From Clostridia bacterium (GTDB lineage Bacteria > Bacillota > Clostridia > Oscillospirales > CAG-272), in contig JAGBXH010000404.1 in assembly GCA_017629395.1 (NCBI GenBank), positions 1-22,687 of the forward strand: a stretch of DNA of 22,687 nt, in the 5' to 3' direction. This document shows positions 1 through 7,739 of this stretch, piece after piece; position 1 is the first letter of the stretch; each line of letters opens with the position of its first letter. A program made the translations under genes and the position numbers. The notes beneath the pieces are model-generated. The model was not told the DNA's origin. It saw only the letters and a program-made list of their open reading frames with translations, and did not search any database.

Positions 1-1497
1 CGCCAGTTCTTTGGCGGCTTCTGGACTATCATATCCGGCTTTTTCGGCGGGATCTTAGACGTTGTCAATGTCCTTGACTATTTTTCTATTCTGGATAAGT
101 ACAAGGGCGGCTTTAACGTGCTTGCTTGGATCCTTGCCATTCTGACCGTGCTGCTCATGATCGCGCTGCTGGTTGCCATTGCACTGCTGATCGCGTGGTT
201 CGTGCGCCGCCGCATTCAGGCACACAAGGCGGTGGAAAATCAGATGGCACTTGTGGATGAGGTTGGCAAGCTCAACGCGCAGGTCATTCGCCTGACCAAG
301 GAAAAGGATCGCATTCTTGCCATCAAGGCAGGTGCGCGCGATCTGCCGCACATGGAGTTCTCCTCCTCTGCCGAGGGTGATGCGGAAAGCAGCTCCGCGC
401 TCAAGGAGGGTGAGAGCCGCTTCTACAAGCTGACGCAGATCGATGCCCAGTACGCCGAATACGACAGAGAGAGCGAAAACTTTGACAATGAGATCACGCT
501 GGAGGGTATTGTGGAGCGTTTCCGCAATTACGCCTGCTCCCGCATGGGACTTTACTATGAAACGCGCGTGATCCGTTTGTTCCTTGCCGCGTTCTCCTCT
601 ACCCGCCTGATCATTCTGCAGGGTATTTCGGGTACTGGTAAAACCTCACTTCCCTACGCTTGGGGTAAGTTCCTTGAGAACGATACGCAGATCGCATCCG
701 TTCAGCCCTCCTGGCGTGACCGAAGCGAGCTGTTCGGCTACTTCAACGAATTTACCAAGCGTTTCTCCGAGACCGAGGTGCTCAAGAGAATGTACGAGGC
801 TACCTACACCGATAAGGTGTATCTGACCATTCTTGACGAGATGAACATTGCGCGCGTGGAGTACTACTTTGCGGAAATGCTTTCCATTCTGGAAATGCCC
901 TCGCGCGATGAGTGGATCGTTGACCTCGTTCCCTCCGGCTGGCCTACCGACCCCAAGCACGTCATCAACGGCCGCTTTAATCTGCCCGTGAACATGTGGT
1001 ACGTTGGTACTGCAAACAACGACGACTCTACCTTCGCCATTTCGGATAAGGTCTACGACCGTGCTATTCCGATCAACATTGATACCAAGGGTGTGCCCTT
1101 TGACGCTCCCTTTACCGAAAACCTCAATCTTTCCTACAAGCATCTGGAGGAAATGTTCATTGCTGCCAAGGAGCAGTACCGCGTCGGCGACGAAACGCTT
1201 GCTAAGGTTGCTGCACTTGACGATTACGTCATTGAGCACTTCCGTCTGGCATTCGGTAACCGTATTGTCAAGCAGCTGCGTGACTTCGTTCCCGTATACG
1301 TTGGCTGCGGCGGCACAGAGGTCGACGGTCTTGACTACGTGCTGACCAACAAGATCTTCCGTAAGTTTGAGGGACTAAACCTGGCGTTCATCCGCGATGA
1401 GATCGACGGCTTGATCGCTTACCTCTCCGAGCTGTTCGGTGAGGAAAACATGCAGGAGGCTAAGGCTTACCTGCGCAGACTCAAAAAGCTGGTCTGA
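1..1497 (+). CDS. Membrane-anchored McrB-like AAA+ ATPase (5' partial)
   Basis: The frame is open from base 1, so the true start lies upstream; 498 codons are visible and the GTG at 118 is probably an internal Val. Residues about 1-67 are very hydrophobic, with a clear membrane helix at about 41-67 followed by Arg-Arg-Arg and a charged, probably coiled-coil stretch to about 110. The rest is an AAA_5/McrB-type ATPase: Walker A GISGTGKTS (622-648), Walker B LTILDEMN (823-846) in the McrB-like context DEMNIARVEYYF, sensor-1 GTANNDD (from 1006), and a candidate arginine finger in DKVYDRA (Arg codon 1060-1062). McrB proteins form NTP-driven rings and work with an McrC/DUF2357 partner, which is the next gene here, 24 nt downstream. 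Canonical McrB carries a DNA-binding N-domain; the membrane helix here argues for an envelope role instead (inference). ATPase fold is certain, function is not. Confidence 0.9.
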   Translation, partial: RQFFGGFWTIISGFFGGILDVVNVLDYFSILDKYKGGFNVLAWILAILTVLLMIALLVAIALLIAWFVRRRIQAHKAVENQMALVDEVGKLNAQVIRLTKEKDRILAIKAGARDLPHMEFSSSAEGDAESSSALKEGESRFYKLTQIDAQYAEYDRESENFDNEITLEGIVERFRNYACSRMGLYYETRVIRLFLAAFSSTRLIILQGISGTGKTSLPYAWGKFLENDTQIASVQPSWRDRSELFGYFNEFTKRFSETEVLKRMYEATYTDKVYLTILDEMNIARVEYYFAEMLSILEMPSRDEWIVDLVPSGWPTDPKHVINGRFNLPVNMWYVGTANNDDSTFAISDKVYDRAIPINIDTKGVPFDAPFTENLNLSYKHLEEMFIAAKEQYRVGDETLAKVAALDDYVIEHFRLAFGNRIVKQLRDFVPVYVGCGGTEVDGLDYVLTNKIFRKFEGLNLAFIRDEIDGLIAYLSELFGEENMQEAKAYLRRLKKLV

Positions 1498-1506
1498 TAT
1501 TAACAT

Positions 1507-1513
1507 AAAGGAG
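1507..1513 (+). promoter_or_regulatory. Ribosome binding site for the DUF2357-like gene
   Basis: AAAGGAG lies 8 nt before the ATG at 1522. It fixes the start of the second gene inside the short 24-nt gap after the AAA+ stop codon, with no room for a separate promoter. Confidence 0.8.
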
Positions 1514-1521
1514 CATTTGAC

Positions 1522-3300
1522 ATGGAATACGTCGGAAAAACGAAAATTGAAGAGTTCTACCACCGTTTTACCGACGGATTTTTGGAGGAGCTCCGTTCTG
1601 ATGATTTTTATCACTATTTTCTCAACTCGGTGCGCAGCGGCACGTGCAACGTGTCCCTTTACGAGAAGTTTATTGAGCGCACGGTAGATATTCGTTGGGT
1701 GGAAACCATTGAGAGCACGATTCTCTCCTTGGATACCATTATCCGTAATCCCCGACGCTACATCAAAAATGAAGAGGAGATCGTGCCTATTGAAATGGTG
1801 CGCACGGTCACCACGGAGTCAATCCGCCATCTGGCACAGCATACCAACATGATCGCATCGGTCAAGGGTGACGAGGTCACGCCGCAGCGTATGCTGAATA
1901 TTGTCAAGGAGGAAAGCTTTGACACCTATGAAAACCGTTTCATCTTTACTCTGCTGCAAAAGTTAGAGTACTTTCTTGACAAGCGCCTGCAATCGCTGAT
2001 GTCCGGCAGCAGCTCTCAGGATCTGTTTGAGCTCAAGCTGGACGGCGATTGTGAGGCGGGTCACGACCATTTTACCTATGAAATCAACGTCAGCTGCACC
2101 ACCCCGCATATTCAGGTGCGCGACGAGGACCTGGATCTGAACGCGGATATTTCGCAAATGAGTGCCATGCAGCGCATTCAGCGCGTACGCAAGATCCTAT
2201 ATAATTTCCAAAGTGCACCGCTGATCAAGGGTCTGGCGGGCTGCGCGCTTGTGCGCCCTCCCCTGAACATGACCAACGTGCTCAAAAAGAATCCCGATTT
2301 CCGCAAGGCGGTGGATCTGTGGATGTTTGTGGAAAGCTACGTAGATGCAGGCTACAGCGTCAGCAACGTAGAGCGTCAGGCTGTTCCCTCTGATACTTAT
2401 ATGAACGAGATGTTCTCGGTGCTGGCTATGCAGTACGTGATCATGAAAAAGAACACGGGACGCATGGAGGATCTGGCGGATTATTCCGAGCACAAGCAGG
2501 AGCTGGAGCCCAACGTGGTCAAGAAGGACCTGGAGGACATCATTGACAGCTACGATCTGGAGATCGACGAGATCCGACGCATCTTTATTGAGCAGTTAGA
2601 GCGCAAAAAGCAGCGCGAGCGTGCGCACTTTAACCGCGTTAAGGAGGTTATTGCTCGCACGATCTCGATTGAGAGCGACAAGATCGCTGCGCACGACAAG
2701 CTGCGCAAGAAGCGTGCGGAGGAAAAGGCTGAGCGCATTCGTCTGGAGCAGGAGCGTCAGGCACGTCTTGCCGAGGAGGCACGGCTTGCAGAAGAGGCAC
2801 GACTTGCAGAGGAGGCGCGGCTTGCAGAACAGGCACGCATTGCCGAGGAGGCACGACTTGCAGAGGAAGCGCGCATTGCCGAGGAGGCACGGCTTGCCGA
2901 GGAAGCGCGTCTTGCAGAACAGGCACGCATTGCCGAGGAAGCACGGCTTGCCGAGGAAGCGCGTCTTGCAGAACAGGCACGCATTGCCGAGGAGGCACGG
3001 CTTGCAGAAGAGGCACGCATTGCCGAAGAGGCACGGCTTGCCGAGGAAGCGCGGCTTGCAGAAGAGGCACGTATTGCAGAAGAGCGACGCAAAAAGGAGC
3101 AGGAAATCTACGCGCAGCGCGCAGCCAAGCTGCTTGAACAGGCAAGGCTGACCGAAGAGGCGCGTCTGGCAAAGCAGCAACGGCGCGGCGATGCCGGCGC
3201 GGCAGAGAGCAGAAAGCAATACGACGCATCCCGTAAGAAGAAGCGTAATAATCACAGAATCAGAAAGAAGATGCAGAATGAAACAGAAAAAGACGCGTAA
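1522..3300 (+). CDS. DUF2357/McrC-like protein with C-terminal repeat helix
   Basis: 592 residues. The N-terminal ~330 residues resemble DUF2357 proteins, the usual partners of McrB-like ATPases: the motif ESFDTYENRFIFTLL (near residue 135) and the later P-P-L-N-MTNVLKKNPDFRKAVDLW stretch are characteristic. I see no PD-(D/E)xK nuclease signature; where McrC-type proteins carry a nuclease, this one passes into a charged helical segment (about 340-410). That leads into 18 tandem copies of the hexapeptide AR[L/I]AE[E/Q] (residues about 414-521), then a short Lys/Arg-rich tail. There is no signal peptide or membrane helix, so it is probably cytosolic and recruited to the membrane by the upstream ATPase. 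Its 3' end overlaps the next gene by 23 nt. Family assignment is from pattern memory; the role as a non-nuclease adaptor or regulator of the ATPase is inference. Confidence 0.75.
   Translation: MEYVGKTKIEEFYHRFTDGFLEELRSDDFYHYFLNSVRSGTCNVSLYEKFIERTVDIRWVETIESTILSLDTIIRNPRRYIKNEEEIVPIEMVRTVTTESIRHLAQHTNMIASVKGDEVTPQRMLNIVKEESFDTYENRFIFTLLQKLEYFLDKRLQSLMSGSSSQDLFELKLDGDCEAGHDHFTYEINVSCTTPHIQVRDEDLDLNADISQMSAMQRIQRVRKILYNFQSAPLIKGLAGCALVRPPLNMTNVLKKNPDFRKAVDLWMFVESYVDAGYSVSNVERQAVPSDTYMNEMFSVLAMQYVIMKKNTGRMEDLADYSEHKQELEPNVVKKDLEDIIDSYDLEIDEIRRIFIEQLERKKQRERAHFNRVKEVIARTISIESDKIAAHDKLRKKRAEEKAERIRLEQERQARLAEEARLAEEARLAEEARLAEQARIAEEARLAEEARIAEEARLAEEARLAEQARIAEEARLAEEARLAEQARIAEEARLAEEARIAEEARLAEEARLAEEARIAEERRKKEQEIYAQRAAKLLEQARLTEEARLAKQQRRGDAGAAESRKQYDASRKKKRNNHRIRKKMQNETEKDA
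2761..3084 (+). repeat. 18-bp in-frame tandem repeat (18 units)
   Basis: Eighteen uninterrupted 18-bp units (pattern like GCACGGCTTGCCGAGGAG) encode AR[L/I]AE[E/Q] eighteen times. Units group into a higher-order 54-bp pattern (ARLAEE, ARLAEQ, ARIAEE) seen at least three times, with near-identical DNA around 2906-3010, which suggests recent slippage or unequal exchange. Because the unit is a multiple of three, copy-number change keeps the frame and only alters helix length. The protein is a charged, uninterrupted alpha helix, probably a rigid rod. The repeat also opens long spurious frames on both strands. Confidence 0.95.
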
Positions 3301-4246
3301 AGAAAACATAAAGAGCGGAATTTTTCAGGGGCTTTTGATCCTTTCGCTGCTCTTTATGATCGTTTCGGTCTCGTTTTCCTGGTTTACAAGCGGCGACCAC
3401 GCAAGCGTTTCGGGTATTCAGATGAACGTGGTGGAGCCGGAAAAGATGGAGGTCCTTGTGGGCGGCAGCATGTCCGAGGGCGGCTCCTTCAATCTGCAAT
3501 TTGACCAAAGCAAGCCGCTTTTGGCACTCAGCGGCAACGGCATGAGCTTTTATGCACCGGAAATCCGAAAGGATGCAAACGGAAATTTGTTTGCGGACGT
3601 TGAACGGTTAAATCACGTGATCACGCCCGACACCCCCGCATCCGGTTACGCTGACTTTGGTGCTTATGCAATAGAGTTCACTGTCAAATCGTCCAAAGCC
3701 ACCCCTCTTTGTCTGTACGGAAAGAGCGGCGAGCAGCAGGCAGGTATCTTCCCTGCCCCTTACGACGCCTACAATGACGCAGATCGCCCGGGCGATGACG
3801 AGATAGATCCCGGATATATTTGCGGCGCTATGCGCATTGCCATTCTGCAGAAAAATGAGCAGGGGCAATACGAGACCAAGCTGATCTGGGCACCTGACGT
3901 CACAACAGAGCTGACGACAAGCAACGGTACAAGCTCCGTCAAGCCTTTGGGAAGCGCGGAAACCACCATGACGATCCGCGGCTTTGGAGAGGATCCCACC
4001 AATCCCGCCAAGGTCACCGCAAGCAGCACGCTGGGCGGCGTTACGTACGTGTTCGGCAAGCTGGGCGACAAGGTTGTCGTGGGAGATCCCATGAGGCAAA
4101 GCGAAGCGTTGGACGAATCGGAGCAAAGCGACCTTTCCTACCAAGGCGACTACCGCTTGGTGATCTGGATTGACGGTGAGGACCGCGAATGCTCCAACGA
4201 GCTCATGGACGGACTTGTGCAAATCATTCTTCACTTAGGCTTGTAA
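3278..4246 (+). CDS. SipW-dependent-type surface protein A (TasA/camelysin-like paralogue 1)
   Basis: 322 residues from the ATG at 3278, overlapping the previous gene by 23 nt; an in-frame ATG at 3191 would add an unlikely basic leader before the Lys-rich n-region, so I prefer 3278. The N-terminus is basic (KQKKTRK), then a hydrophobic helix at about 14-34 ending S-F-S-W-F, the pattern of SipW-type signal peptides. The remainder is predicted exported and beta-rich. It shares three landmarks with the next two genes: a block near AYAIEFTVKSS, an IWAPD motif (residues about 203-207), and a C-terminal IWIDGED (296-302) followed by a final hydrophobic strand. It probably forms part of a fibre or coat matured by the signal peptidase at 7167-7739. 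Start site and precise role are inferred; SipW-substrate character is well supported by context. Confidence 0.8.
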   Translation: MKQKKTRKENIKSGIFQGLLILSLLFMIVSVSFSWFTSGDHASVSGIQMNVVEPEKMEVLVGGSMSEGGSFNLQFDQSKPLLALSGNGMSFYAPEIRKDANGNLFADVERLNHVITPDTPASGYADFGAYAIEFTVKSSKATPLCLYGKSGEQQAGIFPAPYDAYNDADRPGDDEIDPGYICGAMRIAILQKNEQGQYETKLIWAPDVTTELTTSNGTSSVKPLGSAETTMTIRGFGEDPTNPAKVTASSTLGGVTYVFGKLGDKVVVGDPMRQSEALDESEQSDLSYQGDYRLVIWIDGEDRECSNELMDGLVQIILHLGL

Positions 4247-4259
4247 AACGAGGTATCAT

Positions 4260-5468
4260 ATGACAAAAGAATCAACCAAAAAGCTACTGCGGATCGCGGT
4301 GATACTGTATATTGTGATCCTTTCCGGCGTGGCGGTCACCTCTCTTGCGTGGTTCGTATTTGAGGATACGACCTCCTTGCAGACAAATGATAACTATATG
4401 AAAATCGTTGGCGGAGACGAGCTTGCAATCGCACTTTTAGAAGATGGGCAGACAGCCGATCAGGGAAATTATGATCAATCGCAGACTGTTCCCGGCCGCA
4501 AGCCCTTGGAGGAAGCTGAGGACGCAGAGGGCGGAGAGGAAAACGCCGACGATGAGGGCTCGGAAAATTTTGAGGGCTACGTATATCCCGATATTTCCGG
4601 AAACGGCTCGACCTTCTATTACCCCAAATTCGTACACAAAGAGGATGGTGCCGAAAACGTTCCTCCCAAGGAGTATATTGACGGTAACTACGTGACCATT
4701 ACCAAGGCAAACGGCAACATGGATGCGTATATGGTTGTGCTGCGCGTCGGATTCAGAAGCGCGACCCCCACAACGGTCTATCTGCATAACGAGTCAAGCG
4801 TTACGGGTGACACAAGCGATAACGGCGGTTCGATCGCCAAGGCAGTCAGAGTCGCTTTTCACTCCCCTACCGATTCGACCACTTACGTCTGGTGCCCCAA
4901 CGAGAGCAATGCAAGCGAAATCAAGTATCTGAGCGTGCAGGGCGAAACAATCGCGGAAACCTCTTACACCACGCAAAGCTTTCTTGACCGCGACGTCATT
5001 ATAGGAAGAGACCAGCTGGCAAGCTCTGTCAGCGGTGAGACCCCTGCAATGATCAACAACGCTCCCCCGATCATCAGCTTCGACGAAGAGGATTTTAAGG
5101 AAGCAAATCAAGGCTACGTTTACAAGGAAGTTGAGATCTACATCTGGGTCGAGGGTACTGATCCCGACTCGGTTGACGAAAATAAGGACCAAACGCTTCA
5201 ATACGAGCTGCATTTTATCGGTATCAACAAGTCCGTCACGACGGATAGCTTGAACAATATCAAATACGAAAACGGACAGCTGATCTACAATGATGCATCC
5301 TCTGATCAGCCCAAGATGGTCTACAGCACCGACGGTATTGAATGGAAGTCCTATTCCAACTCGCTGGAGCTCGGAAACGCTACAGAATTTTACGTACGCT
5401 TTGCCGAGACCGCTTCCACTCAGCCCGGCGTTGGCGAAGGAAGCTACAAAATATTCCCCCGCAACTAA
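4260..5468 (+). CDS. SipW-dependent-type surface protein B (paralogue 2, acidic insert)
   Basis: 402 residues; AGG at 4251-4253 precedes the ATG, only 13 nt after the previous stop. The N-terminal signal anchor (about 9-32) ends T-S-L-A-W-F. Residues about 82-105 form a strongly acidic Glu/Asp run with Gly and Asn, absent from the paralogues and possibly a linker or cation-binding insert (inference). Family landmarks follow: YMVVLRVGFRS then VYLHNES, the WCPNES motif matching IWAPD of protein A, and YIWVEGTD (EGTD at residues 298-301) followed by a YELHFIGI strand. About 80 extra residues after that strand (KSVTTDSL to the end) are not present in its neighbours. The protein is presumably exported, trimmed by the SipW-type peptidase, and built into a surface structure; enzymatic motifs were not seen. 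Confidence 0.82.
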   Translation: MTKESTKKLLRIAVILYIVILSGVAVTSLAWFVFEDTTSLQTNDNYMKIVGGDELAIALLEDGQTADQGNYDQSQTVPGRKPLEEAEDAEGGEENADDEGSENFEGYVYPDISGNGSTFYYPKFVHKEDGAENVPPKEYIDGNYVTITKANGNMDAYMVVLRVGFRSATPTTVYLHNESSVTGDTSDNGGSIAKAVRVAFHSPTDSTTYVWCPNESNASEIKYLSVQGETIAETSYTTQSFLDRDVIIGRDQLASSVSGETPAMINNAPPIISFDEEDFKEANQGYVYKEVEIYIWVEGTDPDSVDENKDQTLQYELHFIGINKSVTTDSLNNIKYENGQLIYNDASSDQPKMVYSTDGIEWKSYSNSLELGNATEFYVRFAETASTQPGVGEGSYKIFPRN

Positions 5469-5487
5469 CACGTAAATGCTTATTATG

Positions 5488-5494
5488 AAAGGAG
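5488..5494 (+). promoter_or_regulatory. Ribosome binding site for surface protein C
   Basis: AAAGGAG starts at 5488, 7 nt before the ATG at 5502. It decides the start and shows the gene is separately translated within the likely operon. Confidence 0.8.
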
Positions 5495-5501
5495 AATTGC
5501 T

Positions 5502-6452
5502 ATGCGCTTTGATCAATCAAAATTGAATAAGGCGACACGCTGGCGTTTAGTGCGGCCTGCAATCCTGCTTTTGCTTACCGTATTGCTGTTCTCCTACGTG
5601 TCCTACGCATGGCTCAATCGTCAATGGACGCCCTCCATCAAGCAGGATGGCATCACCATTTCCACGAGCAGCTCGCTGGTCTTCCTGCTGGATAAGGGAG
5701 ACACGACGACCTCTATGAGGATCGACCAGGTTTTGGATCTGGATAAGGACTTCGTTTTGCGTCCCGTTTCAAATGCATCGGGCAGATCCCAGGATTTCGT
5801 TACGTTAAATATGGCGGGCGAGGAGAAGGATTATCACTATCAGCACATCACGCCGCCCGAAACAAGTGCTGTGCCGGACTATTCTCAGCTCGGTATTGAA
5901 AACGGCTACATTGAGTTCAATATGGCACTTGGTTCTGTAGACACAGCGGCTTCCAAGCAGTACATTTACCTGCATCACGACTCCAGAATCGCCTTTCACG
6001 GCGACGCTACTTCGGAGCTCAGCCGCGTCGTTAATTGCATCCGCATTTCACTAACCATCAGATCAGGCTCTGAAAGCATTAGTGAAAAGACCTATATTTT
6101 CGTTCCCGACACCGTCGCGACTACTGCCCACATGGGAGTGGACCCCAAAAAGGACGGCGTCAAATATTTTGACACGGAGACCGAGGTGATGATTCCCCCT
6201 CCCATTACTACCGAAGTCAAGCACCTGAAGGATTGCATGGCAGGCAGAGCGGTCGATAGCAACGGCGAAGAGACCTTTTCCCCCACTGACGATAACACGC
6301 TGTTCACCTTGGAGGTAGACCCCGACACCTCTGCTCCCGTATGGATCACCGTCCGTATCTGGGCTGAGGGTACAGATGCGAATTGCGACGACACAATTGC
6401 AGGTCAGCAGATCGATCTGATGCTGAAATTTGCGGCAATTGAAGCACAATAA
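5502..6452 (+). CDS. SipW-dependent-type surface protein C (paralogue 3)
   Basis: 316 residues. A basic n-region (RWRLVRP) leads to a hydrophobic helix at about 19-36 ending V-S-Y-A-W-L, the same end motif as the other substrates here. The mature part carries YIEFNMALG then YIYLHHDS, the IFVPDT motif equivalent to IWAPD, and IWAEGTD (EGTD at residues 289-292) followed by the terminal strand AGQQIDLMLKF and a final Gln. Ending in that strand is typical of TasA/camelysin-type SipW substrates. It is 33 nt downstream of protein B and 37 nt upstream of protein D. Together with A and B it forms a tandem triplet of diverged paralogues, suggesting a multi-subunit assembly rather than one repeated subunit (inference). 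No catalytic motif is visible. Confidence 0.83.
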   Translation: MRFDQSKLNKATRWRLVRPAILLLLTVLLFSYVSYAWLNRQWTPSIKQDGITISTSSSLVFLLDKGDTTTSMRIDQVLDLDKDFVLRPVSNASGRSQDFVTLNMAGEEKDYHYQHITPPETSAVPDYSQLGIENGYIEFNMALGSVDTAASKQYIYLHHDSRIAFHGDATSELSRVVNCIRISLTIRSGSESISEKTYIFVPDTVATTAHMGVDPKKDGVKYFDTETEVMIPPPITTEVKHLKDCMAGRAVDSNGEETFSPTDDNTLFTLEVDPDTSAPVWITVRIWAEGTDANCDDTIAGQQIDLMLKFAAIEAQ

Positions 6453-6473
6453 CACACACCGATAAGATTCATG

Positions 6474-6482
6474 AAAGGAGGT
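6474..6482 (+). promoter_or_regulatory. Perfect-consensus Shine-Dalgarno for surface protein D
   Basis: AAAGGAGGT lies 7 nt before the ATG at 6490 and matches the anti-SD fully, the strongest ribosome binding site in the operon. It suggests D is translated at a high level relative to A and B, as expected for an abundant structural subunit (inference). Confidence 0.8.
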
Positions 6483-6489
6483 AAACGTT

Positions 6490-7170
6490 ATGACAAAGCG
6501 AATCATACGCTTGTGGTTTTATATTCTCGTTCTGGCAGTAACGTTGACCTCCGCATGGATTCTCAATCCTACCAAAAACATAGGCTATTACGCGATACTG
6601 GATTATACGGGCGTGGGAGACGGTGGTAAGCTGACCGTCTCGGGCACGGACGTTGAAATGCAAGTGGATATTCAGATCAACAATAAGTGGAGATATCTTG
6701 GCAGCAGCAAGGACAAGACCTTTGGTGCGCGTCCTAAAATGACCTCTATCGTTCCCAACTCGATCGTTCCCTTCCGTATTCGCTTCTACAACACCTCCGA
6801 GCACGTTGCCACCATGCGCGTAACGGTTTCCGACGTGCGATGCGAGAAAACACTCATTGACAAGCAGGTGGTATACGTTTCCACCATTGGCGGCACGGAA
6901 TACGGACAGTATACCGGCATGGTCACCCCGCCCGAATTCACATATCAATTACTCAACACGGGTAAGCACAACAACACTACCCAAAACAGTAACCAAGAGC
7001 AGATCGAATCCTACGATCTTGTGCTTTATGAGAATCTGCAGATCCCGCCCACGGGTGACAAGGGCTACGTCGTCATAGAGGGATACTTTTATTTCGATGC
7101 AGAGGCCATGGACAACTCTTGCGCAGGCAAAACCTTTGAGATAGGTGGCTTTCAAGCCGTACAGTCATGA
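6490..7170 (+). CDS. SipW-dependent-type surface protein D (distinct TasA/camelysin-like subunit)
   Basis: 226 residues, the shortest of the substrates. A very short basic start (MTKRIIR) precedes a helix at about 8-22 ending T-S-A-W-I. It lacks the EGTD motif of proteins A-C. Its C-terminus, CAGKTFEIGGFQAVQS, resembles the closing strand of TasA/camelysin-type SipW substrates and matches the end of the N-terminal module of the giant protein downstream (NNKQIKIYVDLNVAQ). The region around 78-100 (PNSIVPFRIRFYNTSEHVATMRV) reads like a beta-sandwich strand pair. The stop codon overlaps the start of the signal peptidase gene by 4 nt (ATGA), so the two are translationally coupled. It is the best candidate for the major or basal fibre subunit, which is inference from size, ribosome binding site strength and coupling. 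Confidence 0.8.
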   Translation: MTKRIIRLWFYILVLAVTLTSAWILNPTKNIGYYAILDYTGVGDGGKLTVSGTDVEMQVDIQINNKWRYLGSSKDKTFGARPKMTSIVPNSIVPFRIRFYNTSEHVATMRVTVSDVRCEKTLIDKQVVYVSTIGGTEYGQYTGMVTPPEFTYQLLNTGKHNNTTQNSNQEQIESYDLVLYENLQIPPTGDKGYVVIEGYFYFDAEAMDNSCAGKTFEIGGFQAVQS

Positions 7171-7739
7171 CGAAATTCAAAAGCATTGTAAATAAAGCGC
7201 TCCACGTCATCAGTATTGTCGTGGTAGTCATAGAAATATTGATCGTTGCCTCGATCATCGCATCGCGATTTTCCGGCAACGTCCCCCAAATTTTCGGATA
7301 TAGCTTATACGTGATCGCATCCCCCAGTATGACCCCCGAGCTTGAGGTCGGCGATATGATCATTTCACGCAAATACGACGGCGGCGAGCTGCAGGTTGGT
7401 CAGGTCGTGGAATACGTCGGCAAGAGCGGCGATATGGCGGGTAAGATCATTACACATAAAATCGTGCGTATTACCGGCGAGGGTGACGATCGTGTGATCG
7501 TAACCAAGGGTACCGCAAATCTCAACGAGGACCCCCCCATTGCCCCTGCGGATATACTTTCGGTAATGACCTACAAAACGTTTCTTTTAGATAAGATTTA
7601 CGGAGTGATCACATCGACACCCGGATTTATATGTCTGATCTTTTTGCCTATGGCGGCAATGATCATTACCGAGATCGTCAAGCTGATGATTGAGGTGAAA
7701 GGAGAAAAAGATGGCGACAGCGAAGAGAAAAATAAATAA
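7167..7739 (+). CDS. sipW: SipW-type signal peptidase I (S26B family)
   Basis: 190 residues. The architecture is an N-terminal membrane helix (about 14-33), an external catalytic domain and a C-terminal membrane helix (about 150-172). The catalytic Ser is in SPSMTPEL (Ser54) and the general base is His97 in ITHKIVRI. His in place of the Lys of ordinary bacterial LepB is the hallmark of the SipW, archaeal and ER class. The third conserved box is KGTANLNEDPP (about residues 113-123). SipW of Bacillus cleaves TasA and TapA; this copy sits among five genes whose products have SipW-like signal ends, so it is almost certainly their dedicated peptidase. It starts inside the stop codon of protein D and overlaps the giant gene by 29 nt. 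The symbol is by class; orthology to Bacillus sipW is not proven. Confidence 0.93.
   Translation: MTKFKSIVNKALHVISIVVVVIEILIVASIIASRFSGNVPQIFGYSLYVIASPSMTPELEVGDMIISRKYDGGELQVGQVVEYVGKSGDMAGKIITHKIVRITGEGDDRVIVTKGTANLNEDPPIAPADILSVMTYKTFLLDKIYGVITSTPGFICLIFLPMAAMIITEIVKLMIEVKGEKDGDSEEKNK
7698..7704 (+). promoter_or_regulatory. Ribosome binding site of the giant gene inside sipW
   Basis: AAAGGAG lies within the 3' end of the signal peptidase gene, 6 nt before the ATG at 7711. It supports the 29-nt overlapping start and coupled translation of peptidase and giant substrate. Confidence 0.8.

Noticed and set aside
2761..3084. CRISPR-like array
   Set aside because: Units are contiguous with no spacers, in frame, and encode a regular helix.
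3191..3277. Upstream start for surface protein A at 3191
   Set aside because: It would add a 29-residue polar leader before the Lys-rich signal n-region and overlap the previous gene by 110 nt; the ATG at 3278 gives a normal signal peptide.
1..3300. Ordinary type IV McrBC restriction system
   Set aside because: The ATPase has a membrane helix and no visible DNA-binding domain, and the partner lacks a visible nuclease motif. The family relation stands, but a DNA-restriction call is not supported.
2596..3309. Long open frames on the minus strand and in other plus frames over the repeat
   Set aside because: An 18-bp repeat without stop codons keeps several frames open; the products are monotonous and lack ribosome binding sites.
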